DNA from: a virus
Strand: one strand, 5' to 3'
DNA length: 35,669 nt
Virus record (IMG/VR): IMGVR_UViG_3300043395_002906
Location: 1 to 35,669 of that record
Shown here: one piece after another, positions 13,040 through 20,779 of the stretch
Layout of the letters: every line of letters begins with the position of its first letter
Numbering within the stretch: position 1 is the stretch's first letter
The notes under the pieces: model-generated
What the model saw: the letters and a program-made list of their open reading frames with translations, nothing else
Told to the model about the DNA's origin: nothing
Database searches by the model: none
Made by a program: the position numbers and the translations under genes

Positions 13040-15474
13040 TTTTTCAAGTTATTAATTTCTTCTTTAAGGGTATTTATTTGCTCTTGTTGCTCTTTGATTG
13101 CTTCAACAAGTAATGGGACTAATCTTTCATATTGAATAGTAAGATAGTTTTCTCCTGATTTTGATATATTTTCACCAAACTCATTTGCCATTCTATCAAA
13201 TGGTGCTGGTGCTACTGCTTGTGGAAGAACTTTTTCAACTTCTTGTGCAAGTAAACCAATATCATTTGTTTCGTGTTTTGGAGTGAATCCAAGTTCTTTT
13301 GATTTATGATTCCAATCAAAGGTACAACCATTTAATTGAAGAACTTTTTCTACTGGATTTTCAAGATTTTTGATGTTTTCTTTTAATCTTTCGTCTGATG
13401 AGTATGCAGTAATGTTTGATGTTGCTGTTATTTCGCCAGTTACTGCAAGTTTTACTGATGGATTTGTATTACCAACTCCAAGATTACCAGAAACATAAGC
13501 ACCACCAGTTACCTGTAAAGTCTGACTTGCAGTACCTGTTGAAGTGCCAGAACCTACAATTACTGGACCATTTCTAACATTTAATTGTCCTGTCGGAGAA
13601 TTTGTTCCAAGGCCGACATTACCATCTGCTCTAAAATATGCAACTAATGTATCATAAGTAGTATCCGTCTGGTAATTACTTCCTCCAGATATAATTGAAA
13701 AACTGTCGCTAACATCATTGTCTCTAATTCCAATTACAATATGACCATTATTTGAACCTTCTAATATATTTCCAAATGCAGAACCTGGAAGAAGACCATC
13801 AACATCAGTGTCCGAAACACTACCCCAAACTCTTAATAATCCTTCATTGTTACCAGTTCCACCAAATCTTATACCACCATTTACATCTAAAGGATATGAT
13901 GGATTTGTGGTTCCGATACCAATATTGCCAGAAACATAAGCACCACCAGTGACTTGAAGTGGTTGAGATGCAGTTCCTGTAGCACTTGTAGAACCAACTA
14001 AAAGGTTACCACCAGTTACTTGAACACCAGAACGAGCTGTTACAATACCAATAGAATCAACATTTGTTACATCTTCATAAGTTAAGGTTCCTGCAATAGA
14101 AACATTTCCAGTAAATGTTGCTGCAGTACCAGTAATATTTCCATTAAATGTTGTTGCAGATACAACTCCAGTAGATGGATTGAAAGATAACTTAGTAGTC
14201 GAAACTTTCGATGCTGTAATTGTTCCTGAAGTTTGTGCAGTTAATACTGGATATAAAGTTTGATTAGTGCTTGTATCATCGACAACTGTAGAACCTGCTC
14301 CAGTTAATCCCGAACCATCTCCAACAAAACTTGTTGCAGTGATAACACCAGTTGCAACAATACCATTACTTATGGTGAGTCCAGTACCAACATTAATTCT
14401 ATTGTTGATACCATCAATTGTAACTGATGAAGAACCAACAGTCAGAATACCAGTAACTCTAGCATCGCCAGTTACAATTAGAGCCGTAGAACCAACTCCA
14501 ACCTGAACATAATTACCCAAAGTAGTAATACCAACTACTTTTAGGTTTCCATTAATTACCAAGTCATCTGTAGATAGACTAACAGCTTTATATCCAACAA
14601 CCTCTACAACATCTCCATTTTGTGCAGCACTTGTAAGACCAACTGTTGTACCGTTAGTTGCAGTATAGTCATCACCAGAAACTAAACGAGCACCGTTTAA
14701 ATAAACATCAACGTATCCAATTGTATATCCATTGGTTAATGTAAAGTTTGTTTGAACTCCAGTGACATTATAAGATTGTGCATTTCTCGATAAAGGTGCA
14801 GTGTTCAGTGCTGTAATGAAGTAATCAGTTTCGGTATTTGGAGCACTTGCAAATGTAATCGTTGACGAACTAACTGTATATGCACTTGTGGGTTCTTGAA
14901 TAACACCACCAAGAGAGACTAAAAGTTGTTGTGCATTCAGTGGAAAATAATTATTGCCATTATACTGCATCGTAAATGCAGTCGTAATTCCATTAAATGA
15001 AGGAGTCAGGGTAATGATATAGTTATCCGCTGATGTTAAAGCAGAAACTCCAGCGCCAGCACCTCCACCTGTCGATGTAATTGTTACATTACCAGTGGAT
15101 TGGTCAATGGAAATACCAGAACCAGCAGTGATAGAAGTAACAATACCTGTTAAGTTACTTCCAGAACCAGAGAATGAGGTTGCTGTTACAATACCAGAAA
15201 CTTTTACGTTACCAGTAACATCTAGTTTTGATGTTGGAAGTGTAGAACCAACACCAACATTTCCCGCAGTAAAGTTGATATCATAAGAATCAGTTCCCGT
15301 CCCTACGTTCCAAGGATTAACGGTGAAAACTGTAGTTCCTATACCAACGTTTTTAGAGGCAAATACCTTTCCGTCGTATGTATTTAAAGCTATTTCCCCA
15401 AGAGGTAACTGCGTCTCGTTGGGAATTTTGCCAGGTACAGACGACCTTTTAAACCGTACTTTTGGATCAGCCAT
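13036..15474 (-). CDS. Large tail fibre with C-terminal peptidase S74 chaperone
   Basis: 812 residues. Residues 1-45 (VRFKRSSVPGKIPNETQLPL, then GEIALNTYDGKVF) are an attachment module common at the N-terminus of phage fibres. The shaft carries repeats of the type GIGTTNPSYPLDV and GTASQPLQVTGGAYVSG, plus an FTLTNGYTIGYVDVYLNGARL beta module. From about residue 692 there is an S74 intramolecular chaperone: SSDERLKEN with Ser693 and Lys698 as the self-cleaving pair, then IGLLAQEVEKVLPQAV and a C-terminal coiled coil. The chaperone trimerises the fibre and is then cut off. It has a late promoter at 15526-15533 and an RNA hairpin in its leader. Confidence 0.9.
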   Translation of the reverse strand: MADPKVRFKRSSVPGKIPNETQLPLGEIALNTYDGKVFASKNVGIGTTVFTVNPWNVGTGTDSYDINFTAGNVGVGSTLPTSKLDVTGNVKVSGIVTATSFSGSGSNLTGIVTSITAGSGISIDQSTGNVTITSTGGGAGAGVSALTSADNYIITLTPSFNGITTAFTMQYNGNNYFPLNAQQLLVSLGGVIQEPTSAYTVSSSTITFASAPNTETDYFITALNTAPLSRNAQSYNVTGVQTNFTLTNGYTIGYVDVYLNGARLVSGDDYTATNGTTVGLTSAAQNGDVVEVVGYKAVSLSTDDLVINGNLKVVGITTLGNYVQVGVGSTALIVTGDARVTGILTVGSSSVTIDGINNRINVGTGLTISNGIVATGVITATSFVGDGSGLTGAGSTVVDDTSTNQTLYPVLTAQTSGTITASKVSTTKLSFNPSTGVVSATTFNGNITGTAATFTGNVSIAGTLTYEDVTNVDSIGIVTARSGVQVTGGNLLVGSTSATGTASQPLQVTGGAYVSGNIGIGTTNPSYPLDVNGGIRFGGTGNNEGLLRVWGSVSDTDVDGLLPGSAFGNILEGSNNGHIVIGIRDNDVSDSFSIISGGSNYQTDTTYDTLVAYFRADGNVGLGTNSPTGQLNVRNGPVIVGSGTSTGTASQTLQVTGGAYVSGNLGVGNTNPSVKLAVTGEITATSNITAYSSDERLKENIKNLENPVEKVLQLNGCTFDWNHKSKELGFTPKHETNDIGLLAQEVEKVLPQAVAPAPFDRMANEFGENISKSGENYLTIQYERLVPLLVEAIKEQQEQINTLKEEINNLKK

Positions 15475-15502
15475 TCAACCTCATCTTTGGTAAAAACCGT
15501 AG

Positions 15503-15520
15503 AACTCTTATATAAGAGTT
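15503..15520. repeat. Perfect 18-base palindrome in the fibre leader
   Basis: AACTCTTATATAAGAGTT is fully self-complementary. It lies between the late promoter (15526-15533) and the ATG at 15474, so it would form a hairpin near the 5' end of the late fibre mRNA. On the plus strand it is followed by TTTTATTATTT, so it could also stop antisense transcription. Confidence 0.65.
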
Positions 15521-15525
15521 TTTAT

Positions 15526-15533
15526 TATTTATT
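15526..15533 (-). promoter_or_regulatory. Late promoter AATAAATA for the S74 fibre gene
   Basis: Octamer about 50 bases before the ATG; the TAA stop of the 15529-15720 gene is part of it. Confidence 0.6.
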
Positions 15534-15720
15534 GGAAATCCTCGTCTGCTTTTCCAGTTCTCTTGGACTTTGCTCTTAATTTTTCTAGTTCAACACTTAA
15601 TGAATTAACAGTTGCATTTAGTTTTTCAACTTGGGTTTCTAGTACAATATTCGTATTGTATAGTTCAAATGCTTTTTGTTGATATTTTGCAAGAACTGCT
15701 TTCAAATCGTCTTCAGACAT
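15529..15720 (-). CDS. Small coiled-coil protein, 63 residues
   Basis: Starts MSEDDLKAVLAKYQQKAFEL; residues about 22-50 are a coiled coil (VLETQVEKLNATVNSLSVEL) and the end is basic then acidic. Small coiled-coil proteins of this size stand next to fibre genes in many cyanophages; a role in fibre assembly is inferred. The ATG lies directly behind the T tract of a terminator hairpin, with no ribosome binding site in the bases just upstream. Confidence 0.75.
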   Translation of the reverse strand: MSEDDLKAVLAKYQQKAFELYNTNIVLETQVEKLNATVNSLSVELEKLRAKSKRTGKADEDFQ

Positions 15721-15746
15721 AAAAAAAGGAGGAGATAACTCCTCCT
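15721..15746 (-). terminator. Terminator overlapped by a late promoter
   Basis: AGGAGGAG (15746-15739) and CTCCTCCT (15734-15727 region) form a perfect 8-pair stem with a 4-base loop, followed by six or seven T and then the ATG at 15720. The last base of a TCTAAATA octamer is the first base of the stem. Confidence 0.85.
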
Positions 15747-15753
15747 ATTTAGA
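15746..15753 (-). promoter_or_regulatory. Late promoter variant TCTAAATA for 15529-15720
   Basis: Same variant as at 18136-18143 and 31182-31189. A start about six bases downstream (15740) would begin inside the terminator's 5' arm, so RNA made from it could not form the hairpin. Confidence 0.5.
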
Positions 15754-15767
15754 AATTACTAGGAAAC

Positions 15768-18104
15768 TCAGAAAGTGCCAGCGTCAATGGTGATATTTTG
15801 TAAGAATCTTTCAGTTCCTGTGCAAGAAATAACCTGAGATTGTCCAGCACAATCATTAACCCATAGAGCACTAATTTCAATTGGTGCGTATGTTGTAAAT
15901 GTAATTTGTGGAGTATTGTTATCGGTTCCATCACCAGCAGTGACTTCTGAACCAAACTTAAATCTACCGTCTGCGTGCTCCCAAACAACACCAGATTTCT
16001 TAGCACCTGATGAGTTATAGTTGAAGATAACTCCAAGGTCCCAAGTAGTCGCAGAGCCAGGAGCACTTCCATTTACAACACCAAGTTCAATTGTTCTATC
16101 TTCTACAGTAATTGAAGCAGTGTTGACCTGAGTTGTAGAACCATTAACATAAAGATTTCCGCCAACAGTAAGGTCAGAATTTGTAATAACATTAGATGCA
16201 AAAGTGGAAACACCTGTTACGTTAATACCACCTGCACCAACAGTCAGTCCACCTGCACCGAAAGTAAGATTTGCACTGTCCTCAAGAGAACCTGAAGTTC
16301 CTGCAAGAACAACTCTACCTGCGGTTAAGTCAGAAACTGTTGCTGATGATAATGTTGTTTCGCCGCCAGAAATATCAGCACCACCATTACCATCTATAAG
16401 TCCGGAAACTGTAGCAATTCCAGTAGCACTGATGTGTCTTGTAGTTACATCAACACCAATAGAGGCACCACCAGTTACTTGAAGTCCGCCAACAAATAGT
16501 TGATTGTCAATGTAAACGTTAGATGTTGTAAATGTTGTTACACCAACAACTGTAATAAGGTCAGAACCACTATCACCTAAAAATACATTTCCTGCGAGAG
16601 TGCTGATACCACTGACTAAAACATTTCCAGTGAATTCTGCGTGCTGTGTGGTGAGTTTATTAGTACCAGGATTGTAGTAAATGCCATCATCGGTATAAAC
16701 AGTCTCATTGGTTGCAGAACCATTGTTGGCATCTACAAATGTTACATAATAATTTGCATTGTTATTAGATGCAGTAACAGTCTTAACTTGGTTTGCAGAA
16801 GATACGTTACCAACTAATGAACCATAGAAAGTTGATGCACTAACAGAAGTATCACCAACGGTTACACCAGTTCCGACAGCAAGGCGAACTCCATTCGCCA
16901 TTGTTGTGGTTCCAATTGCAACACCATAGTTGAAAGCAAATGCATCTGTTGAGAATCCAAGAGTTCCACTCTGGAACCACATCAATTGCTTATAAGTATT
17001 TGGAAGAGTGTTGATTCCAGAAGCATTAAAGTCTGCTAATGGAGTTCCAACTGTTGATGCAATTGCAACACCTGCGTGATTTGCAGTAGTATCGTTTGGA
17101 GTAATAGATGTAGTATATCCAAGAACAATGTCTTTATTCTCAATGAAAACATCAGCCCCACGTAAAGTAACAGTGGTTCCACCAAGAGAAATATTTCCAG
17201 TTACATCCAGGTCACCGATAATATCAACGTGATCATTAATAACAGTTGTTCCTGCAGCAGAATCTAAATAAAGACTTCCTGAGGTTGTATCAACAACTCC
17301 TGCACCACCAATTCCAAGTCTTACATTATCAGCAACTAAACCAGTTGCAAACGTACCAACTCCAGAGAATGCTGCGTGTCTCCATCTCTTTGGAGTTCCA
17401 TTGTCACCAATGTCATAGGTTGCATCAGTGTTTGGAACGAGATTTGAGATAAACTCGCCAGCGACATTAATGTCATCTGTGTTACTGTCACCAAGATTGA
17501 TAGTGCCACCCTTAAAGGTTGCAACACCAACAAATTCGGCGTAGCCCTGGACGTTTAAGTTTCCGCCAACCGTTACGTTCTTATTGACTCCTAAACCACC
17601 ATCAATTTGAACTGCACCTGTGTTAGCATCTCCTAAGGTGTTATCAGTTGTATTACTAAATGTGGTAATACCAGAAAAGTCTGCGTTAGTATTTACATCT
17701 AGGTAATCACCACCAATTGTGGTAATTCCAGAGAATACTGCGTTTAGGGAACCACTAGACCAAGAAAGATTACCGCTACCATCATTAGTCAGAACAGTCT
17801 GACTACCACCTTGAGTACCTGGCAGAACATAAGTTACAATTCCAGCAAGAGTATCAGGTGTTTTGAGTGCAACATAATTTGAACCGTCTTTATCAACTAA
17901 CTTAAAGCGGAGAGAAGTAGTTCCATCTTCTCTTAACCAATAACGATGAGAACCAAAGAACTTATTACCAGAAACTGAGGTATCAAAACCTACAAACAAG
18001 TCAAAGTTATTTAAAGAAAATCCAGGTTCACCTGGACGTAATGCTGGTATAGTTCCTCCTACACCCGCATTACCTCTTTTAAACTGCAATACTGGAGCAG
18101 CCAT
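15768..18104 (-). CDS. Large tail fibre / structural protein, 778 residues
   Basis: Residues 1-45 (MAAPVLQFKRGNAGVGGTIP, then GEPGFSLNNFDLFVGFD) form the N-terminal attachment module found in several phage fibres and tropism determinants. The rest is a long beta-rich shaft with FSGITT, GNLNVQGYAEFVGVATF and similar repeats and several DSGSDLITVVGVTTF-type strands. No S74, G2 or glycine-rich end is present. The end reads FLQNITIDAGTF; the same DAGTF tip ends the neighbouring 112-residue protein. It is translated from ATG at 18104 with GGAG and GGGA upstream, from a TCTAAATA late promoter. Function as a long tail fibre or tail-sheath-associated structure is inferred. Confidence 0.85.
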   Translation of the reverse strand: MAAPVLQFKRGNAGVGGTIPALRPGEPGFSLNNFDLFVGFDTSVSGNKFFGSHRYWLREDGTTSLRFKLVDKDGSNYVALKTPDTLAGIVTYVLPGTQGGSQTVLTNDGSGNLSWSSGSLNAVFSGITTIGGDYLDVNTNADFSGITTFSNTTDNTLGDANTGAVQIDGGLGVNKNVTVGGNLNVQGYAEFVGVATFKGGTINLGDSNTDDINVAGEFISNLVPNTDATYDIGDNGTPKRWRHAAFSGVGTFATGLVADNVRLGIGGAGVVDTTSGSLYLDSAAGTTVINDHVDIIGDLDVTGNISLGGTTVTLRGADVFIENKDIVLGYTTSITPNDTTANHAGVAIASTVGTPLADFNASGINTLPNTYKQLMWFQSGTLGFSTDAFAFNYGVAIGTTTMANGVRLAVGTGVTVGDTSVSASTFYGSLVGNVSSANQVKTVTASNNNANYYVTFVDANNGSATNETVYTDDGIYYNPGTNKLTTQHAEFTGNVLVSGISTLAGNVFLGDSGSDLITVVGVTTFTTSNVYIDNQLFVGGLQVTGGASIGVDVTTRHISATGIATVSGLIDGNGGADISGGETTLSSATVSDLTAGRVVLAGTSGSLEDSANLTFGAGGLTVGAGGINVTGVSTFASNVITNSDLTVGGNLYVNGSTTQVNTASITVEDRTIELGVVNGSAPGSATTWDLGVIFNYNSSGAKKSGVVWEHADGRFKFGSEVTAGDGTDNNTPQITFTTYAPIEISALWVNDCAGQSQVISCTGTERFLQNITIDAGTF

Positions 18105-18135
18105 TCCCTTTCTCCACTAGTTTTTCCCTTAGTAT

Positions 18136-18143
18136 TATTTAGA
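18136..18143 (-). promoter_or_regulatory. Late promoter variant TCTAAATA
   Basis: Octamer 31 bases before the ATG of the 778-residue fibre gene, between the two genes. Confidence 0.5.
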
Positions 18144-18147
18144 AAAC

Positions 18148-18486
18148 TTAAAAAGTACCCGCATCAAGGTCAATACGATCATCAAGGTCAATATCAACAC
18201 GATCCAAGAATGCTGTTGCATAGCCAACGAGTCCTGGTTGAACTGTTTCAGTTGCAGCTGCGGCGTTGAGAACTTCGTCTGGGTTCTTATCTTTCCATTT
18301 TCCAGATGCTGCATCATACATTAAGACATACTTATCATTCGCTCCACTGATTTCTACGTCTGTAAGTTCGTCTAGGTTCATTGGAGTAATCTCAAGTTTG
18401 TATGAGAGATTTGCTTTTTGGTTAAAAGGTTGAGAAATTTTTATTGAGTAGTTGTTACCTGAAGACAAAGATACTTTATATGTCAT
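18148..18486 (-). CDS. Small structural protein ending in DAGTF, 112 residues
   Basis: Starts MTYKVSLSSGNNYSIKISQP. The middle (LDELTDVEISGANDKYVLMY, then DAASGKWKDKNPDEVL) matches a widespread fibre-associated segment. The end is DLDDRIDLDAGTF, sharing its last five residues with the 778-residue fibre. The ATG overlaps the upstream stop as ATGA. It may cap or connect the same structure as that fibre. No enzyme motif. Confidence 0.75.
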   Translation of the reverse strand: MTYKVSLSSGNNYSIKISQPFNQKANLSYKLEITPMNLDELTDVEISGANDKYVLMYDAASGKWKDKNPDEVLNAAAATETVQPGLVGYATAFLDRVDIDLDDRIDLDAGTF

Positions 18487-18818
18487 ACAGAAACACTCTC
18501 CTCTACGATTGCTGTTCCTTTAATGACCTTTGTCTTTTTATTTGCAACTGTTAATACAACATCAAAATAATTTCTTCCCGCCTTTAAAGTCGCAGTTTGT
18601 GCTGCAGTTAAAGTTAATTTAATCGTACCTGTTCCTGCAGTGATTGTTTTTGAAAATTCAACTGAGTCCGTTGCTGTTGGATGCTTACGAATTGATGCAT
18701 AAGTCGTTCCAAGTTGACTCAAAACAGCAGCAGAACTGTCCGATTCAAAAAGATTGAAAGTCACCTCAAAATCTGTGCCTTTTTCAATAATTATATTGGT
18801 AATTTCAGCGACAGCCAT
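18483..18818 (-). CDS. Ig-like baseplate/fibre accessory protein, 111 residues
   Basis: Starts MAVAEITNIIIEKGTDFEVT and contains strands typical of a small beta sandwich (FEVTFNLFESDSSA, TIKLTLTAAQTATL, YFDVVLTVANKKTKVIKG). The pattern resembles N-terminal domains of baseplate upper proteins; this is a weak assignment. It is translated with the following 112-residue gene through an ATGA overlap. The start at 18818 lies behind a late promoter. Confidence 0.75.
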   Translation of the reverse strand: MAVAEITNIIIEKGTDFEVTFNLFESDSSAAVLSQLGTTYASIRKHPTATDSVEFSKTITAGTGTIKLTLTAAQTATLKAGRNYFDVVLTVANKKTKVIKGTAIVEESVSV

Positions 18819-18838
18819 TTTACTTCTGGTGTTTTAAA

Positions 18839-18846
18839 TATTTATT
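18839..18846 (-). promoter_or_regulatory. Late promoter AATAAATA
   Basis: Octamer 20 bases before the ATG at 18818; includes part of the TAA stop of the 85-residue chimeric gene. Confidence 0.6.
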
Positions 18847-19102
18847 ATACCAAACGTCTAACTATGACAATTCCAGACCCACCTGGTTGGGCACTATCAT
18901 TGAATCTTCCAGAACCTTCACCACCAGTGACCTGAAGAGTTTGGTTTGCAGTACCAGTAGAAGTAGCAGAACCAACAATTAGAGTTGTATTTCCTAAACT
19001 CAAACGTGTGATACCAGCAACAATTAATTCTTCATCTGCAAAGGTTACTGTGCCAAGTCCACTTCTATTCTTAATATTATTTACTCTAAGTTCAGAAACC
19101 AT
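18845..19102 (-). CDS. Chimeric remnant: fibre N-terminus fused to glycine-rich adhesin end
   Basis: 85 residues. Residues 1-60 (MVSELRVNNIKNRSGLGTVT to GTANQTLQVTGG) match the N-terminus of the 481-residue S74 fibre at 20780-22225 almost throughout. The last residues (QPGGSGIVIVRRLV) match the closing strand of the glycine-rich adhesins (GGSGIVIIRYAV). Everything between is missing. It therefore looks like a recombination or deletion product that kept an open frame, its late promoter and its stop codon. It may be a short decoy or minimal fibre, or simply a decaying gene. Confidence 0.75.
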   Translation of the reverse strand: MVSELRVNNIKNRSGLGTVTFADEELIVAGITRLSLGNTTLIVGSATSTGTANQTLQVTGGEGSGRFNDSAQPGGSGIVIVRRLV

Positions 19103-19116
19103 TATAGTTTTTTAGG

Positions 19117-19124
19117 TATTTATG
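19117..19124 (-). promoter_or_regulatory. Extended late promoter CATAAATACCTAAAAA
   Basis: Octamer CATAAATA plus the recurring CCTAAAAA extension, 14 bases before the ATG at 19102. No Shine-Dalgarno sequence. Confidence 0.65.
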
Positions 19125-19138
19125 ATACTGTTAATCTT

Positions 19139-19723
19139 TTAACTAGCAATAACATTGAATGATAATGAAATTCTTTCCTTATCTGTTTGTATAGTTCCGT
19201 GTAAACAACTACTCATAAACAAAATAAGTTTTCCAGTTGTTGTTTGAAATTTTGATGTGTGTTGATTATATTCATTTTCAATTTCATTAAATGGAAGAAG
19301 TGCTTGTTGATTATATGAAGAACTTCTCACATAAAAATCATATTCATCATTTGCCAAAATATAAAAACATCCAGAAATCATACTATCGTGATGTATGTGA
19401 AGTTCTTGTAAATCTCCTGGATTATAATAATTTAACCAACTTCCTTTGATTTGATAACTTTTAGATGTATCAAACCCCATAAAATTAATATAGTCTGACA
19501 ATCCATTTGTCACAAAAGTTCTAATGTTATGAAATTCAGGAAGGTCTAGAACATTTGAATAAGTTTCTACTGTTGTTGTGCATTTTGTTATGAAAGTATC
19601 TTTTCCATAGTCTTTACAAATATCTTTTGATGTTTTAATAATATGATTATCTACTAGATTTTTGTCATCTTTTTGATAGATGACTGTTGGAAATAATAAA
19701 TTGATTGATGCAACTTCTTCCAT
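19139..19723 (-). CDS. 2-oxoglutarate/Fe(II) oxygenase, TIGR02466-like phage type
   Basis: 194 residues, starting MEEVASINLLFPTVIYQKDD, an N-terminus typical of this phage oxygenase family. The metal triad is H111-x-D113 (LHIHHDSM) and H175 (SSCLHGTIQT), with R184 as the 2-oxoglutarate anchor. The strand ISGCFYI and the closing ISLSFNVIAS fit the double-stranded beta helix. Its substrate is unknown. It lies inside the fibre cluster between a glycine-rich adhesin and the chimeric remnant, so modification of tail proteins is conceivable, though not shown. A TATAAT box (19731-19736) precedes it without a clear -35. Confidence 0.85.
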   Translation of the reverse strand: MEEVASINLLFPTVIYQKDDKNLVDNHIIKTSKDICKDYGKDTFITKCTTTVETYSNVLDLPEFHNIRTFVTNGLSDYINFMGFDTSKSYQIKGSWLNYYNPGDLQELHIHHDSMISGCFYILANDEYDFYVRSSSYNQQALLPFNEIENEYNQHTSKFQTTTGKLILFMSSCLHGTIQTDKERISLSFNVIAS

Positions 19724-19752
19724 TATTTAAATTATATTGTCTATTTCATTAA

Positions 19753-20778
19753 TTATACTGCATTTATGACTATTCTTCCACCTGTACCAGGATTTCCACT
19801 TGTTCCTCTTTGTGGGTCTGATGGATTTCCTACTGTTGTTAAATTGCCACCATATAAAGTTCCTGTTGGGCAATACGCTGGATTATAATATCCAGAACCG
19901 CCGCCGCCACCAAATCCTCCGGCATCGCCACCGCCGCCGCCACCACCAAAATATCCACCACCACCTCCACCACCTCCAGCATCTCCTGGGTCAGTTACAC
20001 CAAGTCCACCATCATATAATCCAGTAACTCCTGAAGTACCATTTGCAATGTCAGCTTTACTACCAGATCCTCTACCACCATTTGTCCCACTTCCTGAAGT
20101 ACCTGTTCTTCTACTTCCAGCACCACCAGCTCCTGCTGCAGATTGAGTTCCTCCAAAACCTCCACCACCAGGAGCAGGAGGAGCATTTTGACCTGTTGTT
20201 CCTCCACCAGCACCACCATATCGAGTTGCGGATTCTCCTCCTCCACCACCTCCAGCAACTACAATTGCAGTATTATTTGAATTTAAAAGAAAACCAGATG
20301 CTGCAGCACCTCCTCCAGCAGCTCTTGTTCCTCCCGTGGAACCAAATCCTCCAGCAAATACTTTATAAGTGGTTCCTCCAGTTACTACGACATTTGCTAC
20401 TGTACATCCTCCAGCACCTCCAGGAGCACTACTACCAAAACCTCCACCACCTCCACCACCCCAAGATTTAACTTGAATTGTTCCTGGAGAATTGAAAGTA
20501 ATCGTATGAACAACACCCGCGTTTGTAGAGGAAACAAAAGTTATAGGAGCACCTGGACTTAATGTTCCAGGTGCTCCAGGAATTGTTGTACTATAAGTTA
20601 AAAAGGAACTCTTACCTCTAAGGTCATTGAATGTAATCAAAGTTCCTGGTGTTGCAAATGCAGGTCCTGCAAGAGACCTTACTGCAGCATCATTAAGAGT
20701 AATTGCAGTAGTGCTTGGATTCCCTAGTTCAATATTAATATCAGAAAATCCAATAGGTCCTACTGAAGGTGTAGTCAT
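19753..20778 (-). CDS. Glycine-rich tail adhesin (copy C)
   Basis: 341 residues. The attachment module (IGFSDINIELGNPSTTAITL, then LITFNDLRGKSSF) matches copies A and B. A beta segment (GVVHTITFNSPGTIQVKSWG) leads into a glycine-rich domain with GGGGGGGFG, GGGGGGGGYFGGGGGGG and similar runs, ending GTGGRIVINAV. The closing strand differs from the GGSGIV(V/I)IRY form of copies A, B and D. Its ATG lies one base after the stop codon of the S74 fibre upstream, so translation is coupled to that fibre. Confidence 0.85.
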   Translation of the reverse strand: MTTPSVGPIGFSDINIELGNPSTTAITLNDAAVRSLAGPAFATPGTLITFNDLRGKSSFLTYSTTIPGAPGTLSPGAPITFVSSTNAGVVHTITFNSPGTIQVKSWGGGGGGGFGSSAPGGAGGCTVANVVVTGGTTYKVFAGGFGSTGGTRAAGGGAAASGFLLNSNNTAIVVAGGGGGGESATRYGGAGGGTTGQNAPPAPGGGGFGGTQSAAGAGGAGSRRTGTSGSGTNGGRGSGSKADIANGTSGVTGLYDGGLGVTDPGDAGGGGGGGGYFGGGGGGGDAGGFGGGGGSGYYNPAYCPTGTLYGGNLTTVGNPSDPQRGTSGNPGTGGRIVINAV

Positions 20779-20779
20779 A

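Noticed and set aside
15768-18104. Hidden S74 chaperone at the end of the 778-residue fibre
   Set aside because: No S-D-x-x-L-K or AQEVE motif is present; the protein ends in DAGTF.
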